Positions 37,440-53,558 of a stretch of DNA of 64,000 nt are shown here, one piece after another. Both the position numbers and the translations under genes were made by a program. Source of the stretch: Petrolisthes cinctipes (lineage: Eukaryota > Arthropoda > Malacostraca > Decapoda > Porcellanidae). A model generated the notes under the pieces. That model was not told the origin of the DNA. It saw only the letters and a program-made list of their open reading frames with translations, and did no database searches. The stretch spans positions 625,001 through 689,000 of the forward strand of contig JAWQEG010000129.1 in the NCBI GenBank assembly GCA_033782935.1. Reading direction: 5' to 3'. Each line of letters opens with the position of its first letter. Position 1 is the first letter of the stretch.

Positions 37440-40023
37440 ACACCCACACATCCACTACCCCATCAATAACATTTGATATTTGCTTTCCAAGACCTGTAAT
37501 GACACAAACACTGAAATGACACGCACACCCACCAACACAAGAATGACTATTCATATTCACAGTCCAAACACTGTAATGGCACCCACAAACCCAATGAATG
37601 ACTGTTGATATTTACAGTCCAAGCATTGTAATGACACCCTCACACCCATCACCCTATGAATGACTATTAATATTTGTATTAAAAGCACTGTAATAACACC
37701 CTCACACAGACCACCCCATACATGACTATTGATATATACAGTCCAAGCTCTGTAATGACACCCACACACCTACCACCCCATCAATGACTGTTGATATTAG
37801 CAGTCAAAGCACTGTAATGACACCCACACATCTACCAAACCATATATGACTGTTGTTATTTACACTTAAAGCACTGTAATGACACCCACCACCCCATGAA
37901 TGACTGTTGATATATGTAGTCAAAGCACTGTAATGACACCTACACACTGACCACCCCATAAATTACTGGTTATATTTACAGTCTAAGCACTGTAATGACA
38001 CCAACACACCCACCATCCGATGAATGACAGTTGATATTTACATTCCAAGCTCTGTAATGAGACCCATTCAACAACCACCCCATGAACTACAGTTGATATT
38101 AACAGTTTAAGCACTGTAATGACATTCACACACCTTCCACCCAAGTAATGACTGTTGATATTTTTAGTCCAAGCACTGTAATGACACCCACACACACAAC
38201 ACCCCATTAATGACTATTGATATTTATAGTCCAATCACTGTAATGACACCCACAAAACCACCACTCAATGAATGACTTTTGATATTTACAGTCCAAGCAC
38301 TGTAATGACACCCACACACTAACCACCTTTTGAATGAATATTGATATTTAAAGTCCAAGCACTGTAATAACACCCACTATCCCATTAATGATTGTTAATA
38401 TTTACATTCCAAGCACTGTAATGACACCCACACACCCACCATCCCATAAATAAATGTTGATATTTACAGTCCCAGCACTGAAATGACACCCACACACCCA
38501 CCAACCCATGAATGATGGTTGATATTCCCAGTCCAAGCACTGTAATGACACCCCCACACCCACCACCCCATTAATGACTGTTGATATTTACGCTCCAAGC
38601 ACTGTAATGACACCCAAACACCGACCTCCCCATGAATGACTGTTGATATTAACAGTCTAAGCAGAGTAATGACACCCATACACCAACCACCCCATTAATG
38701 ACTGTTGATATTTATAGTCCAAGCACTGTAATGACACCTTCACACCTACCACCCCATGAATGACTGTTGATATTAACAGTCCAAGCATACTACTGACACC
38801 CATACATCCACTACCCCATGAATGACTGTTGATATTTACAGTCAAAGCACTGTAATGACACCCACACATACACTACCCCATCAATAACATTTGATATTTG
38901 CTTTCCAAGACCTGTAATGACACAAACACTGAAATGACACGCACACCCACCAACACAAGAATGACTATTCATATTCACAGTCCAAACACTGTAATGGCAC
39001 CCACAAACCCAATGAATGACTGTTGATATTTACAGTCCAAGCATTGTAATGACACCCTCACACCCATCACCCTATGAATGACTATTAATATTTGTATTAA
39101 AAGCACTGTAATAACACCCTCACACAGACCACCCCATACATGACTATTGATATATACCGTCCAAGCTCTGTAATGACACCCACACACCTACCACCCCATC
39201 AATGACTGTTGATATTAGCAGTCAAAGCACTGTAATGACACCCACACATCTACCAAACCATATATGACTGTTGTTATTTACACTTAAAGCACTGTAATGA
39301 CACCCACCACCCCATGAATGACTGTTGATATATGTAGTCAAAGCACTGTAATGACACCCACACACTGACCACCCCATAAATTACTGGTTATATTTACAGT
39401 CTAAGCACTGTAATGACACCAACACACCCACCATCCGATGAATGACAGTTGATATTTACATTCCAAGCTCTGTAATGAGACCCATTCAACAACCACCCCA
39501 TGAACTACAGTTGATATTAACAGTTTAAGCACTGTAATGACATTCACACACCTTCCACCCAAGTAATGACTGTTGATATTTTTAGTCCAAGCACTGTAAT
39601 GACACCCACACACACAACACCCCATTAATGACTATTGATATTTATAGTCCAATCACTGTAATGACACCCACAAAACCACCACTCAATGAATGACTTTTGA
39701 TATTTACAGTCCAAGCACTGTAATGACACCCACACACTAACCACCTTTTGAATGAATATTGATATTTAAAGTCCAAGCACTGTAATAACACCCACTATCC
39801 CATTAATGATTGTTAATATTTACATTCCAAGCACTGTAATGACACCCACACACCCACCATCCAATAAATAAATGTTGATATTTACAGTCCCAGCACTGAA
39901 ATGACACCCACACACCCACCAACCCATGAATGATGGTTGATATTCCCAGTCCAAGCACTGTAATGACACCCCCACACCCACCACTCCATTAATGACTGTT
40001 GATATTTACGCTCCAAGCACTGT
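37440..40023 (+). repeat. 1.4-kb tandem duplication
   Basis: About 37440-38605 recurs at about 38858-40023 (offset 1,418 bp) with near identity by eye, including rare variants such as GGACACGCACACCC-type linkers and TTTGTATTAAAAGCACTG. It suggests a recent unequal exchange. Confidence 0.85.
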
Positions 40024-42254
40024 AATGAGACCCATTCAACAACCACCCCATGAACTACAGTTGATATTAACAGTTTAAGCACTGTAATGACACCCACACA
40101 CACAACACCCCTTTAATGACTATTGATATTTATAGTCCAATCACTGTAATGACACCCACACAACCACCACTCAATAAATGACTGTTGATATTTACAGTCC
40201 AAGCACTGTAATGACACACACACACTAACCATCACAAGAATGACTGTCGATATTTACAGTCCAAGCACTTTAATGAAACCCACACACTAACCACCCTTTG
40301 AATGGATATTGATATTTACAGTCCAAGCACTGTAATAACACCCACTATCCCATTAATGATAGTTAATATTTACATTCCAAGCTCTGTAATGACACCCACA
40401 CACCCACCAACCCATAAATAAATGTTGATATTTACAGTCCAAGCACTGTAATGACACCCACACACCCACCACCCCATGAATGATGGTTGATATTCCCAGT
40501 CCAACCACTGTAATCAAACCCAACACCCACCACCCCATTAATGACTGTTGATATTTACGTTCCAAGCACTGTAATGACACCCACACACCCACCTCCCCAT
40601 GAATGACTGTTGATATTAACAGTCTAAGCAGAGTAATGACACCTTCACACCTACCACCCCATGAATGACTGTTGATATTAACAGTCCAAGCATAGTACTG
40701 ACACCCATACATCCACTACCCCATGAATGACTGTTGATATTTACAGTCAAAGCACTGTAATGACACCCACACATCCACTACCCCATCAATAACATTTAAT
40801 ATTTGCTTTCCAAGACCTGTAATGACACAAACACGGAAATGACACTCACACCCACCAACACAAGAATGACTGTTGATATTCACAGTCCAAGCACTGTAAT
40901 GGCACCCACAAACCCAATGAATGACTGTTAATATTTACAGTCCAAGCATTGTAATGACACCCTCACACCCACCACCCTATGAATAACTATTAATATTTGT
41001 AGTAAAAGCACTGTAATAACACCCTCACACCCACCACCCCATATATGACTATTGATATATACAGTCCAAGCTCTGTAATGACACCCACACACCTACCACC
41101 CCATCAATGACTGTTGATATTAGCAGTCCAAGCACTGTAATGAGACCCACACACCCACCACCCTATGAATGACTGTTGATATTTACAGTCCAAACACTAA
41201 AATGACACCAACACCCACCAACACATGAATGACTGTTGATATTCACAGTCAAAGCACTGTAATGGCACCCACAAACCCCATTAATGACAGTTGTTATTTA
41301 CATTCCAAGCACTGTAATGACACCCACACTCCCAACACCCCTTGAATGTCTGTTGATACTTACAGTCCAAGCACTGTAATGACACACACACATCAACCAC
41401 CCCATGACTGACTGTTGATATTTACGTTCCAAGCACTGTAATGACACCCACACACCCACCACCTAATGAATGACTGTTGATATTTGCTGTCCAAGCACTG
41501 AAATGACACCCACATATCCACCACCCCATGAATGACTGTTGATATTTACAGTCCAAGCATTGTAATGACACCCACCACCCCATAAATGGATGTTGATATT
41601 TATAGTCCAGGAACTGTAATGACACCCACACACCCACCACCCCATCAATGACTGTTGATATTTACAGTCCAAGCAATGTAATGACACCCACACACCCACT
41701 ACTCCATGAATGACTGTTAATAGTTACAGTCCAACCACTGTAATGACACCCACACGCCCACCACCCTATTAAAAACAATTGATATATACAGTCAAAGCAC
41801 TGTAATGACACTCACCACCCCATGAATGACTGTTGATATTTACAGTCAAAGCACATTAATGACACCCACCACCCCATGAATAATGATTGATATTTACAGT
41901 CCTAGCAATATAATGACACCTACACACCCAGCACCAAATGAATGACTGTTGATATATATTAACAGTCCAAGCACTATAATGACACACGCACAATCACAAC
42001 CCCATGAAAGACTGTTGATATTTACAGTCCAAGAACTGTAATGACATTAACACACTGACCACTCCATGAATGACTGTTGATATTTACAGTCCAAGCACTG
42101 TAATGACACACACAACCCACCACCCCATGAATGGCAGTAGATATTTACAGTCAAAGCACTGTAATGACACCAACACCCCCACCACCCCATAAATGACTGT
42201 TGATATTTACAGTCCAAGCATTGTAATGACACCCTCACACCCACAACCCTATGA

Positions 42255-44615
42255 ATGACTATTGCTATTTGTAGTCCAAGCACTGTAATGACTCCCTCAC
42301 ACCTACCACCCCATGAATGACTGTTGATATATACAGTCCAAGCACTGTAATGACACCCACACACACACCACCCCATCAATGACCGTTGATATTTACAGTC
42401 CAAGCATTGTAATGACACACACACCCACCAACCCATAAATGTGTGGTAATATTTACAGTCCAAGCACTGTAATGACACCCACATATCTACCACCCCATAA
42501 ATGACTGTTGATATTTACACTTAAAGCACTGTAATGACACTCACACCCACCAACCCATAAATGACTGTTGATATTAACAGTCAAAGCACTGAAATGACAC
42601 CCACCACCCAATAAATGATGTTTGATATTTACTGTCCAAGCACTGTAATGACACCCACAACCCCATAAATGACTGTTGATACCTACAGTCCAAGCACTGT
42701 AATAGCACCCACACACCCCATGAATGACAGTTGATATATACATTCTAGGCACTGTAATGACACCCAAACACCCACCACCCCATGAATGACTGTTGATATT
42801 TATAGTCCTTGCACTGTAATGACACCAACACTTCCACCACACCAAGAATGACAATTGATACTTACAGTCCAAGCACTGTAATAAAACCCACACACCCACC
42901 ACTCCATGACTGACTGTTGATATTTACAGTCCAAGCAATGTAATGACACCCACACACCCACCACCCCATAAATGACAGTTGATATATACAGTCCAAGCAC
43001 TGTAATGACACTCACAACCTCATGAATGTCTGTTGATATTTACAGTCAAAGCACGGTATGACACCCACCATCCCATAAATGATGTTTGATATTTACAGTC
43101 CAAGCACTCTAATGACACCTACACACCTATCACCCCATGAATGACTGTTGATATATATTAACAGTCCAAGCACTGTAATGACACACAAACAACCACCACC
43201 CCATAAATGACTGTTGATATTTACAGTCCAAGCACTGTTATGACACACACACCCACCAACCCATGAATGACTGTTGATATTTACAGTACAAGCTCTGTAA
43301 TGTCACCGACATATCCCATGAATGACAGTTGATATTTACAGTCCAAGCACTGTAATGACACCCACACACCCACCACCCAAGTAATGACTATTGATATTTA
43401 CAATCCAAGCACTGTAATTACACCAACAACCCACCACCCAATAATGACTGTTGATATTTACAGTCCAAGCATTGTAATGATACCTACACCACCACCAACC
43501 CTTGAATGACTGTTGATAGTTACAGTCCAAGCACAGTAATGACACCCACACAACCCCAACCCCATGAATGATGGTTAATATTTACAGTCCAAACACTGTA
43601 ATATCACCAACCACACCCTTAATGACTGTTGAAATTTACAGTTCAAGCACTGTAATGACACCTACACATCCATCACCCCATGAATGACTGTTGATATTTA
43701 CAGTCAAAGCACTGAAGTGACACCCACCACCCCTTGAATGACTGTTGATATTTACAGTCCAAGCACTGTAATGACACCCTCAGACCCACCAATCAATATA
43801 TGACTATTGATATTTATAGTCCAAGCACTGTAATGACACCCTAACACCCACCACCCCATGAATGACTGTTGATATTTACAGTCCAAGCACTGTAATGACA
43901 CCAACACACCCACCACCCCATCAATGACTGTTGATATTTACAGTCCAATCAATGTAATGATACCCATACACCCACCACCCCATGAATGACTGTTGATATT
44001 TACAGTCCAATCACTGTAATGACACCCACCAAACCACCACCCTATGAATGACTGTTGATATATACAGTCCAAGCACTGTAAAGACACCCACACACCCACC
44101 ACCCTATTAATGACTATTGCTATTTGTAGTCCAAGCACTGTAATGACTCCCTCACACCTACCACCCCATGAATGACTGTTGATATATACAGTCCAAGCAC
44201 TGTAATGACACCCACACACACACCACCCCATCAATGACCGTTGATATTTACAGTCCAAGCATTGTAATGACACACACACCCACCAACCCATAAATGTGTG
44301 GTAATATTTACAGTCCTAGCACTGTAATGACACCCACATATCTACCACCCCATAAATGACTGTTGATATTTACACTTAAAGCACTGTAATGACACTCACA
44401 CCCACCAACCCATGAATGACTGTTGATATTAACAGTCAAAGCACTGAAATGACACCCACCACCCAATAAATGATGTTTGATATTTACTGTCCAAGCACTG
44501 TAATGACACCCACAACCCCATAAATGAATGTTGATACCTACAGTCCAAGCACTGTAATAGCACCCACACACCCCATGAATGACAGTTGATATATACATTC
44601 TAGGCACTGTAATGA
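42255..44615 (+). repeat. Duplicated 0.5-kb segment, offset about 1.85 kb
   Basis: 42255-42760 and 44110-44615 share the same ordered variants (ATTGCTATTTGTAGTCC, GACTCCCTCACACC, GTGTGGTAATATTTACAG, ATATACATTCTAGGCACTG). The DNA between them is ordinary satellite of other subtypes. Confidence 0.8.
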
Positions 44616-47233
44616 CACCCACACATCCATCACCCCATGAATGACTGTTGATATTTACAGTCAAAACACTGAAATGACACCCACCACCCCATGAATGACT
44701 GTTTATATTTACAGTCCAATCACTGTAATGACACCAACCAAACCACCACCCTATGAATGACTGTTGATATATACAGTCCAAGCACTGTAAAGACACTCAC
44801 CATTTCATGAATGACTGTTGATATTTACAGTCATAGCACTGTAATGACACCCACACACGCACCACCCCATGAATGACTGTTGATAGTTACAGTCCAAGTT
44901 CTGTAATGACACCTACATATCCACCACCCCATGAATGACTGTTGATATTTACTGTCCAAGCACTGTAATGACACCCACCACCCAATAAATAGATGTTGAT
45001 ATTTACAGTACAATCACTGTAATGACACCTACACACCCTTTACTCCATAAATGACTGTTGATATTTACAGTCTAAGCACTGTAATGTCACCCTTAGACCC
45101 ACCACCCTATAAATGACTATTGATATTTATAGTCCAAGTACTGTAATGACACCCTTACACCCACCACCCCATGAATGATGGTTGATATTTACAGTTCAAG
45201 CACTGTAATGACACCTACACACCCACCACCTAATAAATGACCTTTGATATATATTAACAGTCCAAGCACTATAATGACACACACACCTAGCACCCCATTA
45301 AAGACTGTTAAAATTTACCGTCCAAGCACTATAATGACATCCACACACTGACCATTCCATGAATGACTGTTGATATTTACAGTCCAAGCACTGTAATAAA
45401 ACCAACAACCCACCACCCCATGAATGACTGTTGATATTTACAGTCCAAGCACTCTAATGACACCCATACACCCACAACCCCATAAATGACTTGATATTTA
45501 CAGTCCAAACAATGTAATGACACCCACACACCATTCAACCTTGAAATGACTGTTGATATTTACAGTCCAAGCACTGTAATGACACCCACACACCCCCCAC
45601 CCCATTAATGACTTTTGATATTTACAGTCGAAGCATTGTAATGACACCCACACACCCACCACCTCATGAATGTCTGTTGATATTAACAGTCCAAGCACTG
45701 TAATGACACCCACACACTTCCCATCCCATGAATGACTGTTGATATTTACAGTCCAAGCACAGTAATGACACCCACACACCCACAACCCTTTGAATAACTG
45801 TTGATATTTATAGTCCAAGCACTGTAATAACACCCACCATCCCATGAATGACTGTTGATATTTAAAGTCCGTGCACTGTAATGACACACACACACCTACT
45901 ATCCCTTAAATGACTATTGATATTTACAGTCCAAGCACTGTAATAACATCCACACACCCACCACCCATGAATGATGGTTGATATTCACAGTCCAAGCACT
46001 GTAATGACACCCACACACTTCCCATCCCATAAATGACTGTTGATATTTACAGTCAAAGCACTGTATGACACCCACACACCTACCACCTTATGAATGTCTG
46101 TTGATATTTACAGTCCAATCGCTGCAATGAAACCCGCACACACACACACCACCCCTTGAATGGCTGTTGATATTTATAGTCCAAGCACTATAATGACACC
46201 CAAACACCCACTATCCCATGAAAGACGGTTGATATTTACAATCAAAGCACTGTAATGACACCCCTGCCCCCACCACCCCATGAATGACTGTTGATATTTA
46301 CACTCCCAGCAATGCAATGACACCCACATACCCACCACCCCATGAATGACTGTTGATATTTACAGTCCAAGCACTGTAATGACACCCACACACCCACCAC
46401 TCAATGAATGACTGGTAATATTTAGAGTTCAAGCACGGTAATGACAACAATACACCCACCACCCTATGAATGACTATTAATATTTACTCTACAAGCACTG
46501 TAATGACACCCACACACCTACCACCCCATGAATGATTGTTGATATTAACAGTCCAAGCACTGTAATGACACCCACACACCCACCACCCCATGAATGACTG
46601 TAGATATTAACAGTCCAAGTACAGGAATGGCACCCACACAACCACAACCCCATGAAAGACTGTTGATATTTACATTCCAAGCACTGTAATGACACCCACA
46701 CATCTACGAACCCATGAATGACTGTTGATGTTTACAGTTCAAGCACTGTAATGACACCCACACACCCACCTACCCATTAATGACTATTGATATTTACAGT
46801 CCAAACACTGTAATGACACCCAAACACACTACCCCATAAATGACTGTTGATATTTACAGTCCATTCACTGTAATGACATCCACACACCCACCACCCTATA
46901 AATAGCTGGTAATATTTACAGTCCAAGCACTGTAATGACAACCCAACACCCACTACTAAATAAATTACTGTTGATTTATACAGTCCCAGCACTGTAATGA
47001 CACCCACACACTCACCACCCCGTGATTGACTGTTGATATTACAGTCCAAGCACGGTAATGACACCCACTACCCCATGAATAACTGTTGATATTTACAGTC
47101 CAAGCACAGAAATGATACCTATACTTCCACCACCCATGAATGACTGTTGATATATACAGTCCAAGCACTGTAATGACACCCAAACACCAACCACCCCATG
47201 ATTGAATATTGATATAAATAGCTGGTAATATTT

Positions 47234-50200
47234 ACAGTACAACCACTGTAATGACACCCAAACACCAGTCAGTCCAAGAAAAACAGTTGATATTTACAGA
47301 CCAAGCACTGTAATGACACCCCAAAACCCACCACCCCATGAATGGGTCTTAATATATAGAGTCCAAGCATTTAAATGACACCTACACACCCAACACCCTA
47401 TGAATGACTGTAGATATTTACAGTCCAACCGCAAAAATAACACACACACTCCCACCACCCCATGAATGAAGGTTTATATTTACAGTCCAAGAACTGTAAA
47501 GACACCCACACATCTACCAACCCATGAATGACTGTTGATGTTTATAGTCCAAGCACTGTAATGACACCCACACACCCTCCACTAAATAAATAACTGTTGA
47601 TACTTATAGTACAAGCACTGTAATGACACCCACACACCAATCACGCCATTAATGACTGTTGATATTTAATGTTCAAGCAATGTCATGACACCCACACACC
47701 CACCACCCCATCAATGAATTTTGATATTAATAGTCTAAGCACAGTAATGACACCCATACACCCACCACCCCATGAATGACTGTTGATATTTACATTCCAA
47801 GCACTGTAATGACACCTATGCAACCAACATTCAATAAATGACTGATGATATTTACAGTCCAAGCACTGTAATGACACCCACACACCCATCACCCCAAAAA
47901 TGACTGTTGGTATTTACAGTCCAAGCACTGTAATGACCCCGACCACCCAATGAATGACTGTTGATATTTACAGTCCAAGCACTAAAATGACACACACACT
48001 TCCACCACCCTATGAATGACGGTTGATATTCACTGTCCAAGAACTGTAATGACACCCACACACCCAATACCTTACGAATGATTGTTTATGTTAACTGTCT
48101 AAGCACGGTAATGACAACAATACACCCACCACCCTATGAATGACTATTAATATTTACAGTCCAAGCACTGTAATGACACCCACACACCTACAACCCCATG
48201 AATGATTGTTGATATTAACAGTCCAAGCACTGTAATGACACCCACACACCCACCACCCGATGAATGACTGTAGATATTAACAGTCCAAGTACAGGAATGT
48301 CACCCATACAACCACAACCCCATTTATGACTGTTGATATTTACATTCCAAGCACTGTAATGACACCCAGAATCACACCACTCCATGAGTGACTGCTGATA
48401 TTTACAGTCCAAGCACTGCAATGACACCCACACACCCACCAACCCATAAATTACTGTTGATATTTAAAGTCCAAGCACTGTAATGACACCTATACACCGA
48501 ACACTCAATGAATGACTGTTGAGATTTACTGTCCAAGCACTGTAATGACACCCACACACCAATCACCCCAAGAATAACTGTTGGTATTACAGTCCAAGCA
48601 CTGTAATGACACCGACCACCCCATGAATGACTGTTGATATTTACAGTCCAAGCACTGTAATGACACTCACACACCCAACACCTTATGAATGATTGTTGAT
48701 GTTTACAGTCTAAGCCCTGTAATGACACCCACTCATCCACCACCTAATGAATGACCGTTAATATTTACAGTTCAAGCACGGTAATGACAACAATACACCC
48801 ACCACCCAATGAATGACTATTGATATTTACAGTCCAAGCACTGTAATGACACCCACACACCTACCACCCCATGAATGATTGTTGATATTTACTGTCCAAG
48901 CACTGTAATGACACCCACACACCAACCTACCCATTAATGACTATTGATATTTACAGTCCAAACACTGTAATGACACCCAAACACACTACCCCATGAATGA
49001 CTGTTGATATTTACAGTTCATTCACTGTAATGACATCCACACACCCACCACCCCATAAATAGCTGGTGATATTTAAAGTCCAAGCATTGTAATGACAACC
49101 CATCATCCACCACTAAATGAATTACTGTTGATATATACAGGACAAGCACTGTAATGACACCCACACACTCACCACCCCATGAATTACTGTTGATATTACA
49201 GTCCAAGCACTGTAATGACACCAACCACCCTATGAATAACGGTTGATATTTACAGTCCAAGCACTGTAATGACACACACACATACACCACCCAATTAATC
49301 AATGTTGATATTTACAGTCCAAGCAGTGTAATGACACCCACACACCCATCACACCATTAATGACTGTTGATATTTACAGTCCAAGCACTGTAATGACACC
49401 CACACACCCACCATCCCATAAATGATTGTTGATATTTACAGTCCAAGCAATTTAATGACACCCACACACCCACCACCCTAAAAATGACTGTTTATATTCA
49501 CAGTCCAAGCACAGGAATGACACACACACACAACCACAACCCCATGAATGACTATTGATATTTACATTCGAAGCTCTGTAATGACACCCAAAAACCCACC
49601 ACCCCATAAATGACTGTTGATATTTACAGTCCAAGCACAGAAATGATACCTATACATCAACCACCCATGAATGACTGTTGATATATACAGTCCAAGCACT
49701 GTAATGACACCCACACACCAACCACCCCATGATTGAATATTGATATTCACAGTACAACCACTGTAATGACACCCAAACACCCATCAGTCCAAGAAAAACA
49801 GTTGATATTTACAGACCAAGCACTGTAATGACACCCCAAAACCCACCACCCCATGAATGGGTCTTAATATATAGAGTCCAAGCATTTAAATGACACCCAC
49901 ACACCAAACACCCTATGAATGACTGTAGATATTTACAGTCCAACCACAAAAATAACACCCACACTCCCACCACCCAATGAATGACGGTTTATATTTACAG
50001 TCCAAGAACTGTAAAGACACCCACACATCTACCAACCCATGAATGACTGTTGATGTTTATAGTCCAAGCACTGTAATGACACCCACACACCCACCACTAA
50101 ATAAATAACTGTTGATACTTACAGTACAAGCACTGTAATGACACCCACACACCAATTACGCCATTAATGACTGTTGATATTTAATGTCCAAGCAATGTCA

Positions 50201-50635
50201 TGACACCCACACACCCACCACCCCATCAATGAATTTTGATATTAACAGTCTAAGCACAGTAATGACACCCATACACCCACCACCTCATGAATGACTGTTG
50301 ATATTTACAGTCCAAGCACTGTAATGACACCCACACACCCACCCCATGAATGACTGTTGATATTTAAAGTCCAAGCACTGTAATGACACCTATGCAACCA
50401 ACATTCAATAAATGACTGATGATATTTACAGTCCAAGCACTGTAATGACACCCACACACCCATCACCCCAAGAATGACTGTTGGTATTTACAGTCCAAGC
50501 ATTGTAATGACACCAACCACCCAATGAATGACTGTTGATAGTTACAGTCCAAGCACTAAAATTGCACACACACTTCCACCACCCCATGAATGACGGTTGA
50601 TATTCACTGTCCAAGAACTGTAATGACACCCACAC
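47234..50635 (+). repeat. Duplicated 0.8-0.9-kb segment, offset about 2.5 kb
   Basis: 47234-48061 and 49749-50635 share rare variants: CAGTCCAAGAAAAACAGTTG, GGGTCTTAATATATAGAGTC, GACTGATGATATTTACAG. The offset rises from 2,515 to 2,574 bp because the second copy has one extra unit. Confidence 0.8.
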
Positions 50636-53554
50636 ACATACTACCCCATTAATGACTGTTGATATTTACAGTCCATGCACTGTAATGACACCCACACACA
50701 CACTACTCCATGAATGACTGTTGATATTTCCAGTCCATTCACTGTAATGACACCCACACACCCACCACCCCATAAATAGCTGTTAATATTTACAGTCCAA
50801 GCACTGTAATGACACCCAAACACCCACCACTCCATGAAAGACTGTTGATATTTACAGTCCAAGCACTATAATGACACCCACACACCCTCCACTCTATAGA
50901 TGACTGTTGATACTTACAGTCCAAGCACTGTAATGACACCCACACACCAATCTCGCCATGAATGACTGTTGATATCTACAGTCTAAACACTGTATTGAAA
51001 CTCACACACCCACCACCTCATGAATGACTGTTGATATTTACTGTCCAAGCAATGTTATGACACCCACACACCCACCACCCCATGAATGACTGTTGATATT
51101 AACTGTCCAAGCACAGTAATGACACCCTTACACCCACCGCCACATGAATGACTGTTGATATTTACAGTCCAAGCACTGTAATGACACCAACACACACACC
51201 ACCCCATTAATTACTCTTAATATTTGCTGTCCAAGCACTGTAATGTCACCCACATATCCACCACCCAATGAATGACTGTTGAAATTTACCTTCCAAGCAC
51301 GGTAATGACACCCACGCACCCTCCACTCCATAGATGACTGTTGATACTTACAGTCCAAGCACTGTAATGGCACCCTAACACCCATCACGCCATTAATGAC
51401 GGTTGATATTTACAGTCCAAGCACGGTAATGACACCCACACACCCTCCACTCCATAGATGATTGTTGATACTTACAGTCCAAGCACTGTAATGACACCCA
51501 CACACCAATCTCGCCATGAATGACTGTGTATATCTACAGTCCAAGCACTGTATTGAAACTCACACACCCACCACCTCATAAATGACTGTTGATATTTACT
51601 GTCCAAACAATGTCATGACACCCACACACCCATCACCCCAAGAATGACTGTTGGTATTTACATTCCAAGCATTGTAATGAGACTGACCACCCAATGAATG
51701 ACTGTTGATATTTACAGTCCAAGCACTAAAATGACACACACACTTCCACCACCCCATGAATGACTGTTGATATTCACTGTCCAAGAACTGTAATGACACC
51801 CACACACATACCACCCCATTAATGACTGTTGATATTTACAGTCCATGCACTGTAATGACACCCACACACACACTACTCCATGAATGACTGTTGATATTTA
51901 CAGTCCATTCACTGTAAAGACACCCACACACCCACCACCCCATAAATTGCTGTTAATATTTACAGTCCAAGCTCTGTAATGACACCCAAACACCCACAAC
52001 CCCATGAATGACGGTTGATATTTACAGTCCAAGCACGGTAATGACACCCACACACCCTCCACTCCATAGATGACTGTTGATACTTACAGTCCAAGCATTG
52101 TAATGACACCCACACACCAATCTCGCCATGAATGACTGTTGATATCTACAGTCTAAGCGCTGTATTGAAACTTACACACACACAACCCCATGAATTACTC
52201 TTGATATTTGCTGTCCAAGCACTGTAATGACACCCACACACTCACCACTCTGTAAATGACTGTTAATATTAACAGTCCAAGCACAGTAATGACACCCATA
52301 CACCTACAACCCCATGAATGACTGTTGATATTTACAGTCCAAGCACGGTAATAACACCCACACACCCTCCACTCCATAGATGACTGTTGACACTTACAGT
52401 CCAAGCACTGTAATGACACCCACACACCAATCTCGCCATGAATGACTGTTGATATCTACAGTCCAAGCACTGTATTGAAACTAACACACCCACCACCTCA
52501 TGAATGACTGTTGATATTTACTGTCCAAGCAATGTCATGACACCCACACACCCACCACCCCATGAATGACTGTTGATATTAACAGTCCAAGCACAGTAAT
52601 GACCCCCATACACCAACCACCTCATGAATGAATGTTGATATTTACAGTCCAAGCAATGTAGTGATACCCACACACACACCAACTTATTAATTACTGCTGA
52701 TATTTGCTGTCCAAGCACTGTAATGTCACCCACATATCCACCACCCAATGAATGACTGTTGAAATTTACCTTCCAAGCACGGAAATGACACCCACGCACC
52801 CTCCACTCCATAGATGACTGTTGATACTTACAGTCCAAGCACTGTAATGGCACCCTAACACCCATCACACCATTAATGACTGTTGATATTTACATTCCAA
52901 GCACAGTAATGACACCCATACACCCACAACCCCATGAATGACGGTTGATATTTACAGTCCAAGCACGGTAATGACACCCACACACCCTCCACTCCATAGA
53001 TGACTGTTGATACTTACAGTCCAAGCACTGTAATGACACCCACACACCAATCTCGCCATGAATGACTGTGTATATCTACAGTCCAAGCACTGTATTGAAA
53101 CTCACACACCCACCACCTCATAAATGACTGTTGATATTTACTGTCCAAGCAATGTCATGACACCCACACACCCACCACCCCATGAATGACTGTTGATATT
53201 AACAGTCCAAGCACACTATTGACACCCACACAACTACCACCCCATGAATGACTGTTGATATTAACAGTCCAAACACAGTAATGACACCCATACACCCACC
53301 ACCCCATGAATGACTGTTGATATTTACAGTCCAAGCACGGTAATGAAACCCACACACCCTCCACTCCATGAATTACTATTGATACTTGCTGTCCAAGCAC
53401 TGTAATGTCACCCACACGTCCACCACCCAATAAATGACTGTTGAAATTTACCTTCCAAGCACGGTAATGACACCCACATACCCTCCACTCCATAGATGAC
53501 TGTTGATACTTACAGTCTAAGCACTGTAATGACACCCACACACCCATCACGCCA

Positions 53555-53558
53555 TTAA
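53555..53558. other. Left TTAA target duplication
   Basis: TTAA in CGCCATTAACC; it matches 54193-54196 (GGGTTAATGACTG). Confidence 0.85.

Larger units (their letters stand above)
32085..53554 (+). repeat. 62-bp satellite array, forward block 4
   Basis: About 21.5 kb of forward units. The first part (32090-36900) reuses linker variants seen after 19065 and 14100. Later parts contain nested local duplications listed separately. No RNA gene, transposon or credible coding sequence is seen; the longest open frame (162 codons on minus, 44308-44796) translates the satellite only. Confidence 0.95.

Noticed and set aside
44308..44796. Long minus-strand open frames in the satellite (up to 162 codons) rich in C, W, Y and V
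   Set aside because: They are translations of the 62-bp unit through its three frames. The GT-rich strand has one TAA per three units, and indels extend the frame. There are no conserved starts, no domains, and the frames break between paralogous copies.
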